The position numbers and the translations under genes are program-made. 10,127 bases of DNA, from assembly GCA_025463615.1 (NCBI GenBank), contig JAODAU010000215.1, forward strand, positions 1 through 10,127. Reading direction: 5' to 3'. The DNA comes from Microbacteriaceae bacterium (lineage in GTDB: Bacteria; Actinomycetota; Actinomycetes; Actinomycetales; Microbacteriaceae). How positions within the stretch are numbered: position 1 is the stretch's first letter; each line of letters starts with the position of its first letter. Positions 1-6,104 of this stretch are shown one piece after another. A model generated the notes under the pieces. It saw nothing but the letters and a program-made list of their open reading frames with translations, ran no database searches and was not told the DNA's origin.

Positions 1-206
1 AGCCCGCAGCCGGCGCGGTCGTAGCGGATGAGCCGGCATCCGCGCGCGAGACCCTCGTAGAACGCACGCTCCTCGGGCAGCTCCCAGCTCAGCTCGAGGT
101 GGCTGAGCCACCCCGAGACGTAGACCACGGGGCGACCCGATCCGACCGTGGCGTAGGCGACGACGGTGCCGTCACCCGTCTCGACGCGATCGATGCGCTG
201 CTGCAT
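1..206 (-). CDS. Alpha/beta hydrolase, N-terminal fragment (runs off the left edge)
   Basis: The 68 visible residues begin MQQRIDRVETGDGTVVAYATV and continue with VVYVSGWLSHLELSW and LIRYDRAGCGL. This is the first beta-strand, the oxyanion-loop region and the strand before the nucleophile elbow of an alpha/beta hydrolase. The GWLSHLE and YDRAGCGL wording is, from family knowledge, typical of the hydrolase modules often fused to LuxR-type helix-turn-helix or adenylate-cyclase domains. Whether such a domain follows cannot be seen, because the catalytic Ser, Asp and His lie outside the window. The start is the ATG at 206. An ATG at 214 is out of frame, and the Shine-Dalgarno match is weak (GGACGG abuts the start). 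The gene lies 19 nt behind the LCP gene on the same strand, so it is probably the third gene of that transcript. Substrate is unknown. Confidence 0.75.
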   Translation of the reverse strand, partial: MQQRIDRVETGDGTVVAYATVGSGRPVVYVSGWLSHLELSWELPEERAFYEGLARGCRLIRYDRAGCG

Positions 207-225
207 CCGTCCATTGTGGTCCCGG

Positions 226-1494
226 TCAGTCGCTCTTGGAGCAGGTCTGCTGCTGCGCGGTCTGCCCGGTGATCTGGCTGGGCAGCACCACCGTCCCCGC
301 CTGGGCGGTCGCGGTCGGCGCGGGGCTGCCCGTCGGCGTCGGGGCCGTCGTCGCCGGCGCGTTCGGGTCGAGCACCGCCGCCTTGCCGAGCGTGCCGCTC
401 AGCTGGATCGGCTTGTCGGCGATGAGGGCCGCGTTGAGCACCGACGCCGCGGACTGCACGGCGAGCACCCGGCCGGATGCCGCGGGGTCCGGCACCGTCG
501 GGTACTGCACGAACGTCATGTTGCCCAGCCCCACGTTCTTGAGGGCGAGCGCTATGGAGACCATCGTGTTCGGGTTCGTGAGTCCGTCGCTTAGGGACAT
601 GTTGGTCGCGGCGGTCTTGGCGATCGAGTAGAGGGCCAGGGGGTTCCCGAGCACGCCGCCGGAGGTCAGCTTGCGGGCCAGGGCGGAGAGGAAGATCTGC
701 TGGTTGCTGATGCGCCCGATGTCGCTGCCGTCCGCGACCCCGTACCGGGTGCGCACGAACGCGAGGGCGGTCGGCCCCACGAGCGTGTTCGACCCGGCCG
801 GGAGGTTGAGCCCGACGTGCCCGTCTTTGATCGGGGTCGCGAGGCAGACGGTCACGCCGCCGACGGCATCCGACATGCCGATCACGCCGTTGAACGTGAT
901 CTCCGCCGCGAACGGGATGGTGATGCCGGTCAGCTTCTCCGCGGTCAGCACGACGCAGTTGAGCCCTCCGCGACCAAGCGACGCGTTGAACATCGATCCG
1001 GTGGTCGCGGGCGCGCTCGTGCCGTTCGCGCGCGGGCAGGCCGGGATCGACACGATCAGGTCGCGCGGGAAGCTCACGACGGTGGCGCTCTTATGGTCGG
1101 CGGAGATGTGCAGCAGCATGTTCACGTCGTTGTTGCCGGCGCCGGAGCTCGCCGCGAGGTTCTTGCTGTCGGAGAACCCGGGCTGGTCGGTTCGCGTGTC
1201 CGTGCCGACCAGGAGGAGGTTCACGCCGCCCTCGATCGCGCCGACGTTCGGAGGCGGCTGGATCGCCTTGCCGTTGCCGTCGGTGAGGTGCACGCCGGCG
1301 CTGATGCTCGACGTGACCTGCCAGATCGCGATGCCGGCGATCGAGACGCCGGCGACGATCGCGACCGCGACGGCGATCCCGATGACCCGGAGGATCGTGG
1401 CCGCCGGGCCGCGGGAGGCGAGCCGTCCGTGCCGGATCGGGTCGGCATCCACAGCGCGGGGCGGAACGGGCCGCTTCGGCACGCCGTTCGTCAC
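226..1494 (-). CDS. LCP (LytR-CpsA-Psr) family cell-wall glycopolymer transferase
   Basis: This 422-residue protein belongs to the LCP family, whose members transfer lipid-linked glycopolymers (teichoic acid-like polymers, arabinogalactan or capsule) onto peptidoglycan outside the membrane. Visible parts are a short cytoplasmic tail rich in Pro and Arg (1-31), one membrane anchor (about 32-58), and the LCP domain (about 90-280). The domain opens with LLLVGTDTR (93-101) and contains NNDVNMLLHI (121-130), SFPRDL (141-146) and FVRTRYG (247-252), followed by DGSDIGRISNQQ (255-266). These carry the Arg and Asp residues that bind the pyrophosphate and metal in the family. The tail from about 376 is Pro/Thr/Ala-rich and probably unstructured. 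Four cysteines (153, 180, 217, 417) face outside and could form disulfides, as reported for some actinobacterial LCP proteins. I chose the GTG at 1494 because it overlaps the CGNR stop in a GTGA junction, which suggests translational coupling. The open frame extends upstream to 1734 but there only mirrors the CGNR gene. The transferred polymer cannot be deduced. Confidence 0.9.
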   Translation of the reverse strand: MTNGVPKRPVPPRAVDADPIRHGRLASRGPAATILRVIGIAVAVAIVAGVSIAGIAIWQVTSSISAGVHLTDGNGKAIQPPPNVGAIEGGVNLLLVGTDTRTDQPGFSDSKNLAASSGAGNNDVNMLLHISADHKSATVVSFPRDLIVSIPACPRANGTSAPATTGSMFNASLGRGGLNCVVLTAEKLTGITIPFAAEITFNGVIGMSDAVGGVTVCLATPIKDGHVGLNLPAGSNTLVGPTALAFVRTRYGVADGSDIGRISNQQIFLSALARKLTSGGVLGNPLALYSIAKTAATNMSLSDGLTNPNTMVSIALALKNVGLGNMTFVQYPTVPDPAASGRVLAVQSAASVLNAALIADKPIQLSGTLGKAAVLDPNAPATTAPTPTGSPAPTATAQAGTVVLPSQITGQTAQQQTCSKSD

Positions 1495-1943
1495 TGGGCA
1501 GCGCCCGACATCGCGGCCTGGCGGGCGTGGTGTCGCCGCGCCTTCATGCGGTTGCCGCACTCCGCCATCGAGCACCAGCGGGCGGAGTTGGGCTTGCTGT
1601 GGTCGAGCAGGAACTTGTTGCACTCGTCGTTGGCGCACGCGCGCAGGCGGCCCGGGAACTCCCGTTCGACCCGCGACCACTCGATCACGAGGCCCGCGTA
1701 CGGGAGCACGGATGCCGCGCCCTCGAGCTCCCACTCCACGCCATCCGGCCCGAGGCGGGGCGCCTGCCGCACCCCCTCGAGGAACGGGGAGAGGATGGAG
1801 GCATCCGCGGTTCCCCGGATCACCCCGTGCAGCGCGTCCCTCAGTGCGCTCATGCGCGGGTCGTCGAGCCGGTCGACGATGCGGCCGTCGATCACCGGGG
1901 CACTGTTCAGCAGCTCGAGGAGCTCGTGTTCGCGTGACGTCAT
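1491..1943 (-). CDS. CGNR zinc-finger family transcriptional regulator
   Basis: A 150-residue protein ending in a clear CGNR zinc finger. Cys103 and Cys108 (CANDEC) and Cys124 and Cys129 (CSMAEC) are the expected zinc ligands. The naming motif CGNR is at 129-132, followed by the basic tail MKARRHHAR, which probably contacts DNA. The N-terminal half (1-95) corresponds to the ABATE-type domain usually paired with this finger, here in a short version. The family is annotated as putative stress-related regulators, and ligands and targets are mostly unknown. It heads the minus-strand unit and overlaps the LCP start by 4 nt. No Shine-Dalgarno sequence precedes the ATG at 1943. Instead a -10 box lies at the distance expected for a leaderless mRNA, which supports this start. 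An inverted repeat over the promoter could be its own operator; that is inference. Confidence 0.88.
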   Translation of the reverse strand: MTSREHELLELLNSAPVIDGRIVDRLDDPRMSALRDALHGVIRGTADASILSPFLEGVRQAPRLGPDGVEWELEGAASVLPYAGLVIEWSRVEREFPGRLRACANDECNKFLLDHSKPNSARWCSMAECGNRMKARRHHARQAAMSGAAQ

Positions 1944-1975
1944 CTAACCACTATAGGATGATTCGCAGGTTAGAT
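1942..1975. promoter_or_regulatory. 8-bp inverted repeat in the CGNR/transporter divergent promoter (candidate operator)
   Basis: ATCTAACC at 1942-1949 is the exact reverse complement of GGTTAGAT at 1968-1975, with 18 nt between the arms and 26 bp from centre to centre. The left arm covers the CGNR start codon and +1, and the right arm reaches the -35 position of the same promoter. The region between is AT-rich for this genome. A dimeric regulator bound here would block the CGNR promoter and could also affect the plus-strand transporter gene. The CGNR protein itself is the obvious candidate, but nothing in the sequence proves which protein binds. Confidence 0.45.
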
Positions 1976-1978
1976 CCA
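1950..1978 (-). promoter_or_regulatory. Probable leaderless promoter of the CGNR regulator gene
   Basis: Read on the minus strand, TATAGT (1955-1950) matches the -10 consensus at 5 of 6 positions. Six bases separate it from the ATG, so the A of the start codon (1943) falls at +1. With a 17-nt spacer the -35 position holds TGGATC (1978-1973), a poor match. No ribosome-binding sequence lies between the -10 box and the ATG. Leaderless transcripts are common in actinobacteria, so a start codon at the 5' end of the mRNA is the simplest reading. Confidence 0.55.
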
Positions 1979-2000
1979 TTCAGCGAGCGGGGACCACGGC

Positions 2001-2948
2001 ATGTCGGAGCAAGCGCAGGGCGTCGCACGGATCCCGCTCAACACCTTCGCGATCGGGTTCGGCCTGGTCGGCCTGGCTGAGGTCTGGAGCGCGGCGGGCA
2101 CCACACTCGGCCTGCCGACCCTGCTCGTGCAGGCGTTCTGGGCGATCGCCGCGGTGGGCTGGTTGTGGCTGATCGTCGCCCACCTGGTTCACGGCGCCCG
2201 GAGCCCCGACACGCTGCGATCCCAGCTGCGCAACCCCACCCAGGCGCCGATGGCCACCCTCGTGCCGACGACCGCGATGCTGCTGGCCGCCGACCTGCAC
2301 GACTTCGTGCCCCTCGCGGGCCTCATCCTCTTCATCGTCGCGGTCGTGGCCGCCGCGCTGTTCGCGGGCTGGCTGATCGCGACCTGGCTGCAGGGCGGCC
2401 TCGCCCTCGAGTCGGTGCACGGCGGCTATCTGCTGCCGACCGTCGCGGCGGGTCTCGTCGGCGCCGACGCCGCCGCACACGTCGGGCTGCAGCTGCTGGG
2501 CTGGGCGCTCTTCGGCGTCGGGGTGTTCTTCTGGGCGGTCATGACCGTGATCGTCGTCCTGCGGCTGGCGCTCCGGCCCTCCCTGCCCGACCCGCTCGTG
2601 CCCACGATGGCGATCCTCGTCGCGCCGCCGGCGGTCGGCGGCATCGCCTGGTTCGCGCTCGACGGCCTGCACGCCGGGCCGGTTGCCGCGATGCTGGCCG
2701 GGCTAGGGGTGCTCCTGCTGCTGGTGCAGCTGGCGCTCATCCCGAAATACCGTCGGCTGCACTTCTCGCTGGGCTTCTGGTCGTTCACGTTCTCGACGGC
2801 GGCCGTCGTCGCGGTGACGGTGCTGTGGGTGCGGATCGCGGATTTCCCGGGCTGCAAGCCGGTGACCGTGGTGCTCCTGGCGGCGGTGACCGCGTTCATC
2901 GCCGCGATCGCGGCCCGGTCGCTCGTGGCGCGGTTCTCGCGGGCCTAA
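2001..2948 (+). CDS. TDT/SLAC1/TehA-family membrane transporter or anion channel
   Basis: A 315-residue integral membrane protein with about ten hydrophobic helices (near 12-32, 41-63, 83-99, 104-129, 143-157, 160-190, 198-220, 226-246, 257-278 and 287-308). The fold and wording match the TDT family, which includes TehA, the plant anion channel SLAC1 and dicarboxylate or sulfite exporters. Recognisable pieces are FAIGFGLVGLAEVW (16-29), GYLLPTVAAGLVGA (142-155), FFWAVMTVIVVLRL (176-189) and LHFSLGFWSFTFS (253-265). The last is the helix that in TehA/SLAC1 carries the pore-gating phenylalanine; Phe259, Phe262 or Phe264 is the likely counterpart. Substrate cannot be told from sequence; anions or small organic acids are family-typical. 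The ATG at 2001 has a moderate GCGGGGA about 7 nt upstream. The gene is divergent from the CGNR regulator, and its TAA overlaps the stop of the next, convergent gene. Confidence 0.87.
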   Translation: MSEQAQGVARIPLNTFAIGFGLVGLAEVWSAAGTTLGLPTLLVQAFWAIAAVGWLWLIVAHLVHGARSPDTLRSQLRNPTQAPMATLVPTTAMLLAADLHDFVPLAGLILFIVAVVAAALFAGWLIATWLQGGLALESVHGGYLLPTVAAGLVGADAAAHVGLQLLGWALFGVGVFFWAVMTVIVVLRLALRPSLPDPLVPTMAILVAPPAVGGIAWFALDGLHAGPVAAMLAGLGVLLLLVQLALIPKYRRLHFSLGFWSFTFSTAAVVAVTVLWVRIADFPGCKPVTVVLLAAVTAFIAAIAARSLVARFSRA

Positions 2949-3637
2949 CGCGCCAGAAGTGCCTCCACCTGTTCGACCACCAGGTCGGGCCGGGAGAGAA
3001 ACGGATGGTGCCCCGTCGGCAGCTCCACGCTGCGGGTCGCGCGGCTCGCGTGGTGTCTCTGCAACCCGACCGAGGTGCTGCGGTCCTCGGCGCAGACGAG
3101 GTACGTCGAGTCGACGCCCTGCCAGCCGGCCGCGCTGGTGGGGGTGACGAAGGCGGCCGCGGCCTGCGCGGTGACCCGATCCCATGCTCCGCGCCGGGTG
3201 GCGGCGTCGGCGTCCTGCAGGAAGCGCGCCGCGAACGACGCCTCGTCGTACCCGGCGAGCGCGAGCGTGCCGTCGCCGTTGTCGCCGATCGAGACCGGGT
3301 CGGGCTCGTCGCCCACGATCGCGGCCTGCGCCTGCCCGACGTCGGGCAGGTAGGAACTGATGTAGAGCAGGTGCGCGATCGACGGATGCCGCCCCGCCTC
3401 CGCGATGACCGTGCCGCCGTACGAGTGGCCGACCACGATCGCGGAGTCGACGGCGTCGAGCTCCGCGCGCAGCGCCGCGGCATCCTCCACCAGCCCACCG
3501 GCACCGCCCTCGCCGCACGACGGCAGCGCGAGCGCCCGACTCCGGATGCCGGTGCGCTCCTCGAGAAGATCGGCGGCCGGCCGCCACCACCACTCGCCGT
3601 CGCGCCCCAGGGCGCCGTGCACGAAGATCAGTTCCAT
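2945..3637 (-). CDS. Small cytoplasmic alpha/beta hydrolase (esterase-like)
   Basis: A complete 230-residue alpha/beta hydrolase. HGALG (7-11) after the first strand is the oxyanion-hole region. GHSYGG (70-75) is the nucleophile elbow with Ser72. VCAEDRST (181-188) holds the probable acid Asp185, and TGHHPFLSRP (208-217) the catalytic His210. There is no signal peptide. The look is that of the EstC/methyl-esterase-like Abhydrolase_6 group; substrate is unknown. The gene follows the RclR-like regulator on the same strand with a 60-nt gap, so it may be co-transcribed with it. Alternatively it has its own leaderless promoter: TACCGT (3650-3645 on the minus strand) sits 7 nt before the ATG, no Shine-Dalgarno sequence is visible, and I see no good -35 box. 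Its TAG at 2947-2945 shares bases with the TAA of the convergent transporter gene, so neither gene has a separate 3' intergenic terminator here. Confidence 0.87.
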   Translation of the reverse strand: MELIFVHGALGRDGEWWWRPAADLLEERTGIRSRALALPSCGEGGAGGLVEDAAALRAELDAVDSAIVVGHSYGGTVIAEAGRHPSIAHLLYISSYLPDVGQAQAAIVGDEPDPVSIGDNGDGTLALAGYDEASFAARFLQDADAATRRGAWDRVTAQAAAAFVTPTSAAGWQGVDSTYLVCAEDRSTSVGLQRHHASRATRSVELPTGHHPFLSRPDLVVEQVEALLAR

Positions 3638-3675
3638 GGGTGTGACGGTACGCGTGCGACGTCGGTGAACGGGGT

Positions 3676-3689
3676 CTGTCTGCCGACAG
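3676..3689. other. Short palindrome between the RclR-like gene and the hydrolase gene
   Basis: CTGTC (3676-3680) and GACAG (3685-3689) form a perfect 5-bp inverted repeat around the 4-nt loop TGCC, about 8 nt downstream of the RclR-like stop codon. There is no T-run after it on either strand and the stem is short, so an intrinsic terminator is unlikely. It may be a weak mRNA hairpin or an operator half-pair, or chance. Confidence 0.25.
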
Positions 3690-3697
3690 CGGAACCG

Positions 3698-4606
3698 CTA
3701 GTCGCCGGCGCGCACGCTCCGCCGGAACCGCGCCGGCGTCATCCCGGTGGCGTCGCGGAACGCGCGGCTGAACGCCGATTCCGAGCGGTAGCCGCTCTCG
3801 GCCGCGATGGTTGCGACGTTGCGGTCGTCGGTGCGCAGCAGCTCGGAGGCCGCGATGAGTCGTGCCCGCGCCACGAACGCGCCGACCGTCGCGCCGGTGC
3901 TCTCGCGGAACCGGCGCATCAGGGTGGCCCGCGACATCCGCGCGAGCGAGGCCAGCGACTCGATGGTCCAGTCGTCGCCGGGGTCGGCGATGATCCGCTC
4001 GACCAGCTCGGCGATTCGAGCGTCCCCGGCGGCCGTCCACAGCACGGGGCCGTCGGTGCTCGACGTGCGGAGCACCATCGCGAGCAGGACCTCGCACAGC
4101 GCCGACATGATCGCCGCCGTGCCGTCCCCCTCGCTCTCCGCCTCCGTACGCATCAGCGAGCTGAGCGAACGCACCATCGTGTCGGTTGCGGGCGAGTCGC
4201 CGAACGAGATGCGGACCGGGTCGGGCAGGCTCCGGAAGAGCAGGGTGCCGGCACCCGCGCCGAACGCGAAGTGGCCGCAGAACAGGTCGATGACGCCCTC
4301 CCCCGCCTCGCTGCGGGTGGTAGTGAACGACTCGCCCCGGCTCTGGACGATCCCCTGGGCCGCGCCGTCGCCTGCCGTCAGGAAGGTGTGGGGCGCGCCG
4401 CTCGGAATGATTACGACGTCGCCGGCCCGCAGGTGGATGACGTCCTGCCGCACGATCAGGTCGACCTCTCCCTCGAGCAGCACGTGGAACGGCGCCACGT
4501 GGGTGCCGTAGGTGACGTCCATGCGCGTCGCGGGGGCGAGCAGGCAGTGCTTGTCGAGGGTGGCGGTGGGCCGTGCCAGGTCGAGCAGGTGGCTCACGAC
4601 ATCCAC
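3698..4606 (-). CDS. rclR: AraC-family transcriptional regulator, RclR-like (reactive-chlorine type)
   Basis: A 302-residue AraC regulator. Residues 1-120 form a Cupin_6-type sensing domain, with the cupin strands around FHVLLEGEVDL (40-50) and LRAGDVVIIPSGAPH (59-73). Residues about 197-297 are the double helix-turn-helix DNA-binding domain, with WTIESLASLARMSRATLMRRF in the first helix-turn-helix and IAAESGYRSESAFSRAF in the second. The N-terminus VDVVSHLLDL..ATLDKHCLL lines up, from memory, with E. coli RclR MDALSRLLML..GTIDKNCVL, which places Cys21 at the position of the HOCl-sensing Cys21. The second E. coli sensing residue, Cys89, has no evident counterpart; the other cysteines here are 110 and 171. 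I chose the GTG at 4606 because AGAGGA sits 8 nt upstream and the N-terminus then matches RclR; the frame stays open further upstream without support. It is divergent from the RclA-like gene, as in E. coli, and probably activates it under oxidant stress. Confidence 0.8.
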   Translation of the reverse strand: MDVVSHLLDLARPTATLDKHCLLAPATRMDVTYGTHVAPFHVLLEGEVDLIVRQDVIHLRAGDVVIIPSGAPHTFLTAGDGAAQGIVQSRGESFTTTRSEAGEGVIDLFCGHFAFGAGAGTLLFRSLPDPVRISFGDSPATDTMVRSLSSLMRTEAESEGDGTAAIMSALCEVLLAMVLRTSSTDGPVLWTAAGDARIAELVERIIADPGDDWTIESLASLARMSRATLMRRFRESTGATVGAFVARARLIAASELLRTDDRNVATIAAESGYRSESAFSRAFRDATGMTPARFRRSVRAGD

Positions 4607-4682
4607 TCGGGTGATCCTCTCGGGCTGAAATACGACACTGAACGATCTATTAGTAACAGCGTACGCCTGGAAGAGTCGAAGC
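4607..4682. promoter_or_regulatory. Divergent rclR-rclA intergenic control region
   Basis: The 76 nt between the two start codons carry signals for both genes. For the plus strand, CTGAAA (4625-4630) and TATTAG (4648-4653) are separated by 17 nt and each match the -35/-10 consensus at 4 of 6 positions; GGAAGAG (4669-4675) lies 7 nt before the rclA-like ATG. For the minus strand, AGAGGA (complement of 4615-4620) lies 8 nt before the GTG of the regulator. The palindrome GCGTACGC occupies 4659-4666, near the expected plus-strand transcription start. An AraC-type activator site is expected here, but I cannot identify it with confidence. Confidence 0.5.
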
Positions 4683-6101
4683 ATGACAATCACAACCCCC
4701 GGTGCCCAGTGCAGCACCATCGCGCCGACCATGCTCACCGCCGACGTTCTCGTCGTGGGCTTCGGCAAGGGCGGCAAGACCGCCGCGCACGCGCTGTCGG
4801 ATGCCGGCAAGCGCGTCATCCTCGTCGAGCAGTCCGAGAACATGTACGGCGGCACCTGCCCCAACGTCGGCTGCGTGCCCACCAAGATGCTCGTGCACCT
4901 CGCCAGCGGCAGGCGCGGCGACGAGGACGCCCAACAGTTCTTCGCCACCTCGATCGCGGGCGTGCGCGCCCTCACTACCGCGTTCCGCGCCGGCAACTTC
5001 AGCGGGCTCAACGACAAGGAGACCGCGACCGTCATCACCGGGTCCGCCCGCTTCGTCGACGCGCACACCGTGGTGGTGGGCGAGGGCGACGACCGCATCG
5101 CGGTCACCGCGCCGACCATCCTCATCAACACCGGCGCGGAGCCCATCCTCGCCGACATCCCCGGCCTGGCCGAGAGCAGCCACCTCGTGAGCAGCACCGA
5201 CCTGATCCAGAAGGATGCGCTCCCCCGCCGCCTCGTCGTCATCGGCGGCGGCTACCTCGGCCTCGAGTTCGCCGCGATCTACCAGCGGTTCGGCAGCCAG
5301 GTCACCGTGCTCGAGGCGTCGGATCGACTGCTCGGCCGCGAGGACGACGACGTCGCCGAGGTCGCGACGAGCATCCTCGCCGGCGACGGCATCCAGCTCG
5401 TCACCGGCGCCGAGGTGCGCCGCGTGCGCGACGAGGACGGCATGGCCGTCATCGAGTACGAGAAAGGCGGCCGGTCGCTCAGCATCGAGGCGGATGCCGT
5501 GCTCTCCGCCACCGGACGCCGCCCGGCCATCGCGGGCCTCGACCTCCCCGCCGCTGGGGTGCGCACGACGGAACGCGGCGCGATCGAGGTGGACGACCAC
5601 CTGCGCACCAGCCAGCCGCACATCTTCGCGCTCGGCGACGTTAACGGCGGCCCGCAGTTCACCTACGTGTCGCTCGACGACAGCCGGATCGTGCTCGACC
5701 AGCTGCTCGGCGACGGCACGCGCACGGTGAGCGACCGCGTCGCGGTGCCGCACACCCTGTTCATGACGCCGCCGCTCGCGGCCGTCGGGCTCACCGAGCG
5801 CGAGGCTCGCGCGGCCGGCCGGCACATCCTGGTCGCGAAGGAGAACGTGGCCGACATCATCGCGATGCCTCGCGCGTACGTGATGGAGGAGACCCGCGGC
5901 ATGATGAAGTTCATCATCGACGCGGACACCGACCAGATCCTCGGCGCCGCGCTGCTCAGCATCGACGCCCAGGAGCTGATCAACACGGTCACGCTGGCCA
6001 TGCGCCACGGCATCACCGCGACCCGGCTCAAGGACGCGATCTATACGCACCCCAGCTCGACCGAGGCCTTCAACGAGGTGATCGGCAAGGTCGTCGGCTG
6101 A
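4683..6101 (+). CDS. rclA: RclA-like FAD-dependent disulfide-reductase-family oxidoreductase
   Basis: A 472-residue class I pyridine nucleotide-disulfide oxidoreductase. VVGFGKGGKTAA (24-35) binds FAD. GGTCPNVGCVPTK (56-68) has the redox pair Cys59 and Cys64. VIGGGYLGLEFA (187-198) binds NAD(P)H, and ALGDVNGGPQFTYVSLDD (316-333) is the second FAD contact. THPSSTEAF (455-463) supplies the catalytic His456 and Glu461 in the dimerisation domain. Wording such as GFGKGGKT, NMYGGTC, QFTYVSLDD, FMTPPL and THPS is closest to E. coli RclA, which protects against hypochlorous acid and has been reported to reduce Cu(II) with NAD(P)H. Mercuric reductase is less likely because the C-terminal vicinal cysteines and an HMA domain are absent; Cys10, Cys59 and Cys64 are the only cysteines. 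The ATG at 4683 has GGAAGAG 7 nt upstream and gives about 15 residues more than E. coli RclA, including Cys10. The gene ends 3 nt before the convergent alpha-galactosidase stop. Confidence 0.88.
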   Translation: MTITTPGAQCSTIAPTMLTADVLVVGFGKGGKTAAHALSDAGKRVILVEQSENMYGGTCPNVGCVPTKMLVHLASGRRGDEDAQQFFATSIAGVRALTTAFRAGNFSGLNDKETATVITGSARFVDAHTVVVGEGDDRIAVTAPTILINTGAEPILADIPGLAESSHLVSSTDLIQKDALPRRLVVIGGGYLGLEFAAIYQRFGSQVTVLEASDRLLGREDDDVAEVATSILAGDGIQLVTGAEVRRVRDEDGMAVIEYEKGGRSLSIEADAVLSATGRRPAIAGLDLPAAGVRTTERGAIEVDDHLRTSQPHIFALGDVNGGPQFTYVSLDDSRIVLDQLLGDGTRTVSDRVAVPHTLFMTPPLAAVGLTEREARAAGRHILVAKENVADIIAMPRAYVMEETRGMMKFIIDADTDQILGAALLSIDAQELINTVTLAMRHGITATRLKDAIYTHPSSTEAFNEVIGKVVG

Positions 6102-6104
6102 GCC

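Noticed and set aside
1495..1734. Upstream extension of the LCP frame
   Set aside because: These 80 codons are Arg/Pro-rich shadow sequence of the CGNR gene. The GTG at 1494, overlapping the CGNR stop, gives the normal LCP layout of tail, anchor and domain.
3676..3689. Intrinsic terminator behind the RclR-like gene
   Set aside because: The stem has only 5 bp and no T-run follows on the relevant strand.
4607..5242. Upstream extension of the RclR-like frame
   Set aside because: It would overlap the rclA-like gene and its promoter. The GTG at 4606 has a ribosome-binding site and gives an N-terminus matching RclR.
2165..5644. A 1159-codon open plus-strand frame spanning several genes
   Set aside because: Its product is low-complexity Arg/Ala/Gly/Pro-rich sequence, and it runs across four well-supported genes in other frames or strands. 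It is a by-product of high GC content.
4650..6050. Long minus-strand frame antisense to the rclA-like gene
   Set aside because: The translation is rich in His, Arg, Asp and Val with no recognisable domain, while the plus strand encodes a complete flavoprotein with all motifs.
4683..6101. Mercuric reductase (MerA) as the identity of the flavoprotein
   Set aside because: The C-terminal vicinal cysteines needed for Hg(II) and an N-terminal HMA domain are missing, and the neighbour is an AraC regulator, not MerR.
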